This document shows positions 24,981-31,824 of a stretch of 64,000 bases of DNA, piece by piece (position 1 is the first letter of the stretch; every line of letters begins with the position of its first letter). The translations under genes were made by a program, and so were the position numbers. The notes under the pieces were generated by a model that worked only from the letters and a program-made list of their open reading frames with translations, did not search any database and was not told the origin of the DNA. Location: contig CANOCU010000012.1 of assembly GCA_947564645.1 (NCBI GenBank), positions 1 to 64,000 on the forward strand. The letters run 5' to 3'. Source of the DNA: an uncultured Lachnospiraceae bacterium. Lineage in GTDB: Bacteria > Bacillota > Clostridia > Lachnospirales > Lachnospiraceae.

Positions 24981-25007
24981 GTAAACGAAATGTCTAATGT
25001 CGTTTAC
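24981..25007. promoter_or_regulatory. 27-bp palindromic operator, copy b (ABC exporter promoter)
   Basis: Perfect 8-bp arms GTAAACGA/TCGTTTAC around an 11-nt centre, about 40 bp before the exporter start. On the minus strand it is preceded by TTTTATA. The form suits a TetR-type dimer; no TetR gene is in the window. It shares 23 of 27 bases with 10152-10178 and 19 of 27 with 28748-28774. Confidence 0.6.
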
Positions 25008-25041
25008 TATAAAAGTAACTAATCTGACTATTTCCAAAAAA

Positions 25042-25078
25042 GGCATTCCCGGGAGTTATCATATCCTCGGGAAATGCC
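25042..25078 (-). terminator. Terminator-like hairpin, minus strand
   Basis: Arms GGCATTTCCCGAGG and CTCCCGGGAATGCC (one bulge and one mismatch) followed by TTTTTT on the minus strand. Transcription from the minus-strand gene at 25667-26527 would end here after crossing the GNAT gene in antisense. On the plus strand it is a leader hairpin 40 nt before the GNAT start. Confidence 0.55.
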
Positions 25079-25118
25079 GATTCATTTCTAAAGAAGAGCT
25101 ACACAGAAAGGGAAAACC

Positions 25119-25643
25119 ATGTCTGACCAAACAATCGCAACTGCAACTACCGCCCCTTCTTCCATTATAGCAAAGCCTTCGCTGTCTGCCATTACCCTGC
25201 GCCAGGTTTCCAGCAGCCACCCGGACTTCCTGCAGCTTAGCCGGGAATTAGACGGCTTCCTCAACACAGCGATCGGCGGCGAAGACAAGAGAGAAAAGTA
25301 CAAGAAATTCAATCATCTCGATACCATGGATCATGTAGTGCTTGCCTATGACGGACAGACTGCCGTAGGCTGCGCCGCGCTCCGCAGATATTCAGGGCAC
25401 GCGGTAGAAGTGAAACGCGTCTTCGTGCGGGAATCCCACAGGGACTGCGGCATCGGCGGCCGGCTGCTGTCGCATCTGATCTCACAGGCAAAGTCTATGG
25501 GCTTTTCCTACATGCTGTTGGAGACCGGTGAATTTCTGGCGGCCTCCGTGCATCTGTACCGGCGCTGCGGCTTTAGCCAGATCGACAATTACGGCGCTTA
25601 TAAGGATATGCCGGAATCCCTCTGCATGGGACGGGAAATCTGA
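25119..25643 (+). CDS. GNAT-family N-acetyltransferase
   Basis: 174 aa. The GNAT core starts near residue 27 (ITLRQVSSSHPDFLQLSRELDGF). The acetyl-CoA loop is VRESHRDCGIGGRLLSHLI (the Q/RxxGxG/A equivalent) and motif B is LETGEFLAASVHLYRRCGF. It transfers an acetyl group to an amine of unknown identity. The first 25 residues are Ala/Thr/Ser-rich and lie outside the fold; a later start is possible but AGAAAGGGAAAACC before ATG 25119 supports this one. Monocistronic. Confidence 0.88.
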   Translation: MSDQTIATATTAPSSIIAKPSLSAITLRQVSSSHPDFLQLSRELDGFLNTAIGGEDKREKYKKFNHLDTMDHVVLAYDGQTAVGCAALRRYSGHAVEVKRVFVRESHRDCGIGGRLLSHLISQAKSMGFSYMLLETGEFLAASVHLYRRCGFSQIDNYGAYKDMPESLCMGREI

Positions 25644-25666
25644 TCTTTACAAATCCATGATCCGTC

Positions 25667-26527
25667 TTATAATTTTGCCATGTATTCCGGCCAATCTCCC
25701 TGTGGAATGCTCAATGCAGCCATAGCCTGCTCTGCAGTCCATTTCATTGTCTGCATCAAATTCTTGATCGCTTCAAGCAATGTCTGTTGCTTCGCTGCCG
25801 CCTTCTCTTCTTCTATCTCTTCCTTCATCAATTCCCTCAATGCATCACACATTGGATCATCCCTCCTTATCGTTTCATACAGTACGTGATTCGCAGATAC
25901 GCTGACCTGCAGGACTGCTTCAATATTATTACGTTCGCCTGGTTCTGTCAACCGCAGCGCTGCTTTGATAAATGCCCGTGCATCTTCCTCCAATACATTC
26001 TTTGAAAGAATCCTCAGGGTTCTGTGCAGTTCCTGATCTAATTGGCTCGTCACGACAATCTGTGTATCAAATAATGCCTGCTTTCCATAAATATAATATA
26101 TGCCGGGATAGTGTTCTTCAATCTCCGATCCCATCTGGGCTAACATTCCAAACAGTTCTCTCGGATAAGTTTCCCGAAAAATAGATACCGTCACTTCTTC
26201 TGCCGGAATCTGGTTTACCGTTTCACCAAGTCCCTTATATAAACATGCATATCCGACTGTCTTATAATAATCGTCTATGGTCAGCCCGTCCTCCGGGCTT
26301 TTATACTCAACTATATTATACTTTTTAAAAATATGTCCTAATTCATTTTCAATACGGGCATCTGTCGTCTTCCTGATCACCAGAAGATCGATGCTGATCG
26401 GCTCTTTACTCAGATTATATTCCTGTTGAAACTCGAGATCTCCTTTATTCTTCACAAATTCAAGTTCGGCCGCACCATAAAATCCCGGATGCCACTGAAT
26501 TTTCATTATTTCGAGGTTATCTGCCAT
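25667..26527 (-). CDS. PD-(D/E)XK-like protein (Rpn-like), Lachnospiraceae type
   Basis: 286 aa. Candidate nuclease core: ELEFVKNKGDLEFQQEYN, then ISIDLLVIRKT (the Asp strand) and NIVEYKSPEDGLTIDDYYK (the E-x-K strand). The C-terminal third is helical and ends in a repeated Met/Trp pattern (LMQTMKWTAEQAMAAL). Proteins of this form are abundant and multicopy in Lachnospiraceae and often left unnamed; some resemble Rpn/transposase-associated PD-(D/E)XK proteins. No mobile element ends are visible around it. Start at ATG 26527 after AGGGAAAACAG. More AT-rich than its neighbours. Confidence 0.65.
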   Translation of the reverse strand: MADNLEIMKIQWHPGFYGAAELEFVKNKGDLEFQQEYNLSKEPISIDLLVIRKTTDARIENELGHIFKKYNIVEYKSPEDGLTIDDYYKTVGYACLYKGLGETVNQIPAEEVTVSIFRETYPRELFGMLAQMGSEIEEHYPGIYYIYGKQALFDTQIVVTSQLDQELHRTLRILSKNVLEEDARAFIKAALRLTEPGERNNIEAVLQVSVSANHVLYETIRRDDPMCDALRELMKEEIEEEKAAAKQQTLLEAIKNLMQTMKWTAEQAMAALSIPQGDWPEYMAKL

Positions 26528-26690
26528 CTGTTTTCCCTACATCATATGCTTGTGAATCTATTGTTTTTGTGATTATATTCTATCACTTTATCCGTTTACA
26601 ATCAAGCATTTTTTCGTATTTTTATATACCTTATATGCCACAATTCTGAAAGTCAAAAACAGAAAAGCGCTTTCTATTCCGATACTCCCC

Positions 26691-28064
26691 TCACTTCTTC
26701 TCCAACCTGATATTCAGCCGCCAGACCGGACCGGCGCTCACCGTATGGTCTGTGACGATCTTCTCATTGCGGTAGATGCTGAGCATCAGCCCGATCAATA
26801 CCGCATACGTAATCGTCGATCCCACACCGAAGGACAGGAAGGGAAACTGTAGACTTGTCACCGGGTAAAATCCGCTGTTGATCAGAATACCTTCCACACA
26901 GTTATCCAGAAATACCAGACAGCAGGCCGCCGCTGTCATAAATCCCAACTGGTTCTTCTGTCTTCTTACAATCCTGAACATGTGAGCGATCATCACCGCA
27001 AAGGCTGCAATGACCAAGAGCCCGGCAAGGATCCCGAATGAGAAAATGATCTCCAGCAGAATAAACGGATCCGTCCGCGGAATCGCCCACAGGATCTCAT
27101 CATCAAAAGAAAATCCTTCGTAAGTACCGATCAGCTTCGACTTCGCCAGTCCCTGCCGAATCCACATATAAGTGTAACCGCTCGCATATGGATCCTCCTC
27201 CGGATGCAGCCACGCCCGGATCCGCTGCAGTCTGAAATTGTCAGCCGATCTTGAACCGGCTGCCAGTAAGAACAGGCATACCGCCATCGGAAGGATCACC
27301 ATGACCGTTGCGATGACAATGACCGCATCTCTTCTGTTCACCTGAAACCAGCCCTTGCAGACCGCCAGGAGTAACAGGATCATCTGTAACAGGTACACTG
27401 CGAAGGCAGCATGGAAAGTACTGGCCTGATAATACACAAAGGCCGCCGTTATCGCCTGCAGTACCATTCCCTTTATCAGAGCACTCCATCCTTTGCCTCG
27501 CAGCCGGTACAGCATGCCCGCATAGACCGGCACATATAGATACACCAGCATCAGCAGAACCGGATGCCTGCCGTTTACTTCCCTGCTGATCGCTCTGATC
27601 AGAAAGAATCCGATCGTCATCACCCAATAGATCGTCTCCGCATAGCGCCCGACAAAACTATAGTCCAGAAAATACATCCCCGCCATCACCCCAAAAGACA
27701 ACAGCAGGATCAGGCTCTGCCTTCCAAGATGACTCAAGTATACCGAAGAGCCGTTCACGCCGCCTGCCAGTGAATACCCGCCGGCTATGTATTGAAGCAG
27801 CATCCCGCCGATGCTGAACAACAGCACCATAACGATCATCTTCACGTCCGTCTGCGGCCTGTGGATCCGGTCCAGCTCCACGCCGATCGTCACGGGATCG
27901 CCCATCTCATGGATCGCCAGGTCAAGCGCCGTCTCGTGCTCCTCCCCCTTCTCCTCATAGGCCGCTGCCTGATCCAGAATATGATCCGACAGTTCTTTCG
28001 CCACGGCTTCCCGTGCCCTCACACAGCGGATCTGCTCCGTAATATTTCTGATAAATTCTTCCAT
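26691..28064 (-). CDS. SEDS (FtsW/RodA/SpoVE-like) protein with N-terminal permease-prefix domain
   Basis: 457-aa membrane protein. Residues 1-70 form the helical prefix seen in PadR-linked membrane proteins (MEEFIRNITEQI, KELSDHILDQAAAYEEKG, HEMGDPVTIGVELDRIHRP). About ten membrane helices follow, and the C-terminal half matches SEDS proteins: LQRIRAWLHPEEDPYASGYT, RTDPFILLEIIFSFG and the last-loop pattern GFYPVTSLQFPFLSFG. SEDS proteins polymerise peptidoglycan strands; the Asp in RTDPF is at the place of a conserved SEDS residue. The padR gene lies 23 bp upstream, which makes this a regulated accessory SEDS protein rather than the divisome copy. No cognate class B PBP is nearby. Confidence 0.8.
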   Translation of the reverse strand: MEEFIRNITEQIRCVRAREAVAKELSDHILDQAAAYEEKGEEHETALDLAIHEMGDPVTIGVELDRIHRPQTDVKMIVMVLLFSIGGMLLQYIAGGYSLAGGVNGSSVYLSHLGRQSLILLLSFGVMAGMYFLDYSFVGRYAETIYWVMTIGFFLIRAISREVNGRHPVLLMLVYLYVPVYAGMLYRLRGKGWSALIKGMVLQAITAAFVYYQASTFHAAFAVYLLQMILLLLAVCKGWFQVNRRDAVIVIATVMVILPMAVCLFLLAAGSRSADNFRLQRIRAWLHPEEDPYASGYTYMWIRQGLAKSKLIGTYEGFSFDDEILWAIPRTDPFILLEIIFSFGILAGLLVIAAFAVMIAHMFRIVRRQKNQLGFMTAAACCLVFLDNCVEGILINSGFYPVTSLQFPFLSFGVGSTITYAVLIGLMLSIYRNEKIVTDHTVSAGPVWRLNIRLEKK

Positions 28065-28087
28065 TTGTTAACCATGCCTCCTTCTCA

Positions 28088-28426
28088 TTATGCGGGTACC
28101 ATCCCCACCCACAATACATTGAGCACCGCCGTCTGGTATTCCTGCCACTCTTCCTTCCTGGATTTCAGATATTTCCTGCCATCTTTCGTGATGCTGTAAT
28201 ATTTGCGCAGCTTCCCGTTGACCGGACTCTCATAGGAGGTCAGATAATTCTTCTCCTCCAGAGAATGCAGCAGCGGATACAACGTCCCCGCCTTCAAGGT
28301 AAAAACATTATTTGATTTCTTCTCCAATGTCTCGATCATCTCATACCCGTACATATCCTTGTCCTCCAGTAACCGAAGCAAAAGCATGGCGGTACTTCCC
28401 GAGATCAACGCTCTGTCTATCGACAC
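28088..28426 (-). CDS. PadR-family transcriptional regulator
   Basis: 112-aa winged-helix repressor: SGSTAMLLLRLLEDKDMYGYEMIETLEKKS, LKAGTLYPLLHSLEEKNYL and GKLRKYYSITKDGRKYL (each a separate PadR block). It lies upstream of the SEDS gene in one operon, and its promoter carries three palindromes spaced 34 bp apart, so it is probably autoregulated. The inducing signal is unknown; PadR-prefix pairs often respond to envelope-active compounds. Ribosome site AAAGGAGTACAAGGTGTCG before ATG 28426 is only moderately placed. Confidence 0.92.
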   Translation of the reverse strand: MSIDRALISGSTAMLLLRLLEDKDMYGYEMIETLEKKSNNVFTLKAGTLYPLLHSLEEKNYLTSYESPVNGKLRKYYSITKDGRKYLKSRKEEWQEYQTAVLNVLWVGMVPA

Positions 28427-28563
28427 CTTGTACTCCTTTCTTCTGTGTTGTCACACAGATCCCACAACCCTTTACGTTCCCTATGCCTATTATAGATGCA
28501 ACCAGTCAAATACTCGTGCAAGCACAGTACTTGGCTCATTGCTCGCAGGCATGAATTCATTAT

Positions 28564-28644
28564 ATAGATAATCGATATACAAGCACATGCGCTATACATA
28601 GATAATCTATATATAATTATATGTATTATACATAGATTATCTAT
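28564..28644. promoter_or_regulatory. Three 13-bp palindromes spaced 34 bp apart
   Basis: ATAGATAATCGAT (28564-28576), ATAGATAATCTAT (28598-28610) and ATAGATTATCTAT (28632-28644). Start-to-start distance is 34 bp in both steps, a little over three helical turns. The third lies in the spacer of the padR promoter and the second just downstream of its -10. Probable PadR operators. The rest of the 359-bp gap (28427-28560 and 28655-28745) shows nothing else I can name. Confidence 0.75.
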
Positions 28645-28653
28645 ATATGTCAA
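28625..28653 (-). promoter_or_regulatory. Consensus promoter of padR-SEDS
   Basis: On the minus strand TTGACA (28653-28648), 17-bp spacer, TATAAT (28630-28625): both hexamers and the spacing are the exact consensus. The spacer contains a 13-bp palindrome, so a strong promoter is held by a repressor. Confidence 0.85.
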
Positions 28654-28747
28654 CAAAAAATTATTTATAACAATTCATGACACAGAATCACCGTTCTATT
28701 GCTTACCTCTGTCAAAACCAGAATTTCATGACGAGAATAAATATATA

Positions 28748-28774
28748 GTTAACGACATAACAAATTTCTTAAGG
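28748..28774. promoter_or_regulatory. 27-bp motif, copy a (diverged)
   Basis: Starts GTTAACGACAT and continues through AAATTTC, preceded by ATATATA. It matches the motif at 24981-25007 in 19 of 27 positions, and in 17 of the first 21. The right arm is lost where the ribosome site (AAGGAGG) of the following gene begins. Confidence 0.4.
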
Positions 28775-28785
28775 AGGAAAACATT

Positions 28786-29619
28786 ATGAGCATCATCGGT
28801 ACATCTTCCATAAATTATCAGACCGCTCTTCAGGGAACTTCCCCGCTAGATTCCGCGGGCACAGCAAAATCTGCCACCGGCTTTAAGGAGCTTATAGAGG
28901 AAAGTGTGGTGGATCAGTATAAAAGAAAGCACCCCGACCATGCCAGTCATGTAGATCAACAGGTACGGGCCGGCCGCGCCGTGCGGGACAGGAACGGTTC
29001 AGGCGTCTCCACCAAAGACATGTCCATGGCGCAGTACCAGGCCTGGTTCTATGCACTGCTTAATACCATTCCCTATGACTCCACACGGATCAACGATACG
29101 ACGTCCATCTCCATTTCTGACCGCGGTTGGGAGCAGATGCGGAAGGATCCGGATTACGAAGCATGGATCCTGGGATATTTCGTGGAAGATCGTTCGGTGC
29201 GCAATCCCTTCTTCGGATGGGGGAACAACGACGGATGTATGATCTTCGAGCGGTTCGGCGCTTCCATCGAGGAACATCGGGGCGACGGTTTCAGTAAAGC
29301 CGCCCTGAAAGGCCCCGATCCTGAAGACGAAGAAGAGGAAGAAGACTGGTGGATCAAGCGCCATAAACGCATGAAGAAATTGATGAAGGAGCAGGTGGAA
29401 CGCTCCATGAAACGTGACGCTGCAAGGAAGAGCGCTGCAAGAGAAGCTTTCGCGAAGCAGCAATATGCAAGCAGGCAGCGTCAACACAATTTCCTGACTT
29501 CCGGCACTTTCGACGTAAAACCCGGCGCTTCTGTCGAAGTACCGTCCGCCGCCCTGGCGGCAGCTGCCGCCTATGGCAGCATACTGGACTTATTCGGTTC
29601 CGCTGCAGGCGACAGATAA
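28786..29619 (+). CDS. Hypothetical protein, Lachnospiraceae type
   Basis: 277 aa; function not recognised. It begins MSIIGTSSINYQTALQG, a style seen in a group of unnamed Lachnospiraceae proteins. Middle blocks: STKDMSMAQYQAWFYALLNTI and ISISDRGWEQMRKDPDYEAW, then RNPFFGW. Residues about 185-190 are a run of acidic residues followed by a strongly basic helix (KRHKRMKKLMKEQVERSMKR) and an Ala-rich C-terminus. No signal peptide or membrane helix. Excellent ribosome site (TAAGGAGGAAAACATT). The 3' end overlaps the convergent glycosidase-like gene by 49 bp. Confidence 0.75.
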   Translation: MSIIGTSSINYQTALQGTSPLDSAGTAKSATGFKELIEESVVDQYKRKHPDHASHVDQQVRAGRAVRDRNGSGVSTKDMSMAQYQAWFYALLNTIPYDSTRINDTTSISISDRGWEQMRKDPDYEAWILGYFVEDRSVRNPFFGWGNNDGCMIFERFGASIEEHRGDGFSKAALKGPDPEDEEEEEDWWIKRHKRMKKLMKEQVERSMKRDAARKSAAREAFAKQQYASRQRQHNFLTSGTFDVKPGASVEVPSAALAAAAAYGSILDLFGSAAGDR

Positions 29620-31799
29620 TCCACATAGATCTTATTTCTGCTCTGCCGCTCCTCCATGCTCAGCCGCTCGGCGTCCGCGATCTCGTAGACGCCGAAGGTG
29701 TCGTAAAGCCGTGATACCGGATCGATCTCCACGAAAGTGCACCATGGCAGCCAGTGATAATGGGACTCCAGCACCTGCAGGGCGAAGTTACCGCTCTCAT
29801 GTCCCAGTCCCTTATAACGGTATCCGATGCTGCCGTCCACGTCATTGGACTGCCTGGTGTTCTTGTGGATAAACTCCGCAAAGTCTCTGTAGTGATCGTC
29901 TCCGGTCAGCAGATACAGTCTGTAATAGGTATAGGAGCAGGCTGCCATATAGACATCCGCGCCGCCGCCAAGCGTTATGATACTCTGTCCGCTGATCGAA
30001 TACCGGTTGAAGGGATGGACGGGCTGTGGCGCGACCACCGGAAATGTCCACGCATACGTCCATGTTTCCGTATAATCCGCCGCCGACACCGCAGCGTCCA
30101 GCCATTTCGCATCTTCCGTCAGGTCATAGAGCGCCATAAATCCGAAGAGCGCATAGATGCCAGCCTCCTTATCGGTAACATCCAGATTATCGCAGGTCCC
30201 GCCTCTGTACTCCATGCGCAGATGCTGATTCTCGTAAGCCCACTCCCCGGCTCTCACCGCCGCCTGCCTGTAAGCCTCTTTGCCCGTCACCAGATACGTC
30301 TGAACCAGGAAGCGGATCGGACTGGGCGTATTGGCCTTGGAATCCATATTGACGGAACCGTCCTCCTTGTAGGAACGGTAATAGCTGCCGTCCTCATTCT
30401 GGATCCGCACATACCAGTCTGCCGTCTTCTCGCAAAAGGCAAGCCACTCCTTCTCATCCGTCCCTTTCTTATGCAGATACAGCCATCCGTCCAGAATCGC
30501 CTCCATGCCGTCGGCGATCATTCTGGTCCAGAACGGATACGGTTCCCAGCCACGGATCGCAGGATGATAACATACATGAGGCGCCCCGGTTTCTGTCATG
30601 GCATTTTCCACCCAGAAATCAAGAATACCCTTCCCCTTCTCCCAGGCCTCCTTGTCCTGATACAGATCACCGTACCGCAGCAGCTGATAGCCGATGCCGG
30701 GCTGCTGCCCAACGAATCCGAACTGGAAGGACACCGAGTTGGCATCCATATGCGGAAGCTGCGCAGCAAAGGGCAGGCCATAGGACTCACCGTACCGCCG
30801 GGTCAGTTTCCGCAGAAACTGCATACAGTTCTTATAATGCTGCTCGTTGTCCACCGCAAACAGCCTGTCACGCATACGGTCATAGGTCCGCCGCCATATC
30901 GAGCGCATCATCTGCTGAAAACTGCCATACTGCCCCAGATCCACGGCAACCGTATAGGCTTGTACGAACCCCTGCTCCATGGGATGGAATATGTAACTGG
31001 TCCGTCTGGAACGTATCCCGAAATCTATGGATGCATAGAAATCGTCCCGCGGGATCTCACTCTCCGTTCCCGGATAGACATAATCGATCGAGAGGCCGTC
31101 GTTTACCGTATCGATCTCCTTGCGCACGGCATAGCCATAGTACAGATAATTCAGGGTCCTGTTTTCCGGACGGCTCATACCGATGGAGGCGATCGTAAAC
31201 GAAGGATCCACCATCGTTTCCGACATGAGGATATCCAGATTACGCAGCGTTACATCCGCCGCAAAGCGGGAAAGAGAGATCATTTCCCCGGACGAACTGC
31301 TCTGCATGGCAAACAGCGGCAGTGCGTACCTGGTCTCAAATCTCCAGAAATACTCCGCATCCAGTCCCTTTCCGATCGCCCACGGCGGCGCATATTCATT
31401 CTGAAGATACCACGCTCCCGGCGCAAAATACTGGTAATCCGCATATTCGGAAGACTCTGCCATCGTAAAGGAGAGCTTCGTCGCAAATCCAAGATCATCT
31501 CCTGCCTGATCCACCCGCACTTTACGTGCGATCTTTAACCCCTCTTTTGCCGTCTCATAGGTATCCTCAAAGGAAAGTACACAACCCGCCGGCGTGACCA
31601 CCGTTCCTCTGCCGGTCACCTTTCCCTCTTCGGGAATCATCTCCTCATAGGGCGCATCATAAAACTCCGTGACTGCCTCCGCAGTCTTCACGAGTGCATA
31701 GAGCGGCCGTTTATTATAGTACAAAAGACGCCCCTCTTTCTCCACCTGCACGCCGCCCTCCTTAAAATACGCGCGGTACTCTCCAAATCTCACTTCCAT
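29571..31799 (-). CDS. Large glycosidase-like protein ((alpha/alpha)-barrel type), family not assigned
   Basis: 742-aa cytoplasmic protein without signal peptide. The N-terminal ~270 residues look beta-rich; from about 320 on it shows repeated helix-hairpin patterns rich in Trp, Tyr and Gly (GWEPYPFWTRMIADGMEAILDGWLY, GTCDNLDVTDKEAGIYALFGFMALY, GADVYMAACSYTYYRLYLLTGDDHY), typical of six-hairpin barrel enzymes acting on polysaccharides. It is the last gene of the uptake locus with a YesMN-type system, so it probably degrades the imported oligosaccharide. I cannot place it in a numbered GH family. The start at ATG 31799 follows AGGAGGAGAAAAGG. The 3' end overlaps a convergent gene. Confidence 0.7.
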   Translation of the reverse strand: MEVRFGEYRAYFKEGGVQVEKEGRLLYYNKRPLYALVKTAEAVTEFYDAPYEEMIPEEGKVTGRGTVVTPAGCVLSFEDTYETAKEGLKIARKVRVDQAGDDLGFATKLSFTMAESSEYADYQYFAPGAWYLQNEYAPPWAIGKGLDAEYFWRFETRYALPLFAMQSSSSGEMISLSRFAADVTLRNLDILMSETMVDPSFTIASIGMSRPENRTLNYLYYGYAVRKEIDTVNDGLSIDYVYPGTESEIPRDDFYASIDFGIRSRRTSYIFHPMEQGFVQAYTVAVDLGQYGSFQQMMRSIWRRTYDRMRDRLFAVDNEQHYKNCMQFLRKLTRRYGESYGLPFAAQLPHMDANSVSFQFGFVGQQPGIGYQLLRYGDLYQDKEAWEKGKGILDFWVENAMTETGAPHVCYHPAIRGWEPYPFWTRMIADGMEAILDGWLYLHKKGTDEKEWLAFCEKTADWYVRIQNEDGSYYRSYKEDGSVNMDSKANTPSPIRFLVQTYLVTGKEAYRQAAVRAGEWAYENQHLRMEYRGGTCDNLDVTDKEAGIYALFGFMALYDLTEDAKWLDAAVSAADYTETWTYAWTFPVVAPQPVHPFNRYSISGQSIITLGGGADVYMAACSYTYYRLYLLTGDDHYRDFAEFIHKNTRQSNDVDGSIGYRYKGLGHESGNFALQVLESHYHWLPWCTFVEIDPVSRLYDTFGVYEIADAERLSMEERQSRNKIYVDYLSPAAEPNKSSMLP

Positions 31800-31824
31800 C
31801 CTTTTCTCCTCCTGTAAGTTATCG

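Noticed and set aside
28564..28644. Regularly spaced repeats as a possible CRISPR remnant
   Set aside because: The units are 13-bp palindromes inside and around a promoter, the intervening 21 bp are AT-rich and alike, and there are no cas genes.
28417..28656. A 79-codon minus-strand frame before padR
   Set aside because: It would translate the promoter and the palindromic operators, is rich in Ile/Tyr from AT-rich DNA, and has no ribosome site.
29754..31538. A 594-codon open frame on the plus strand
   Set aside because: Antisense shadow of the glycosidase-like gene; no family features, and the opposite frame has clear structure and operon context.
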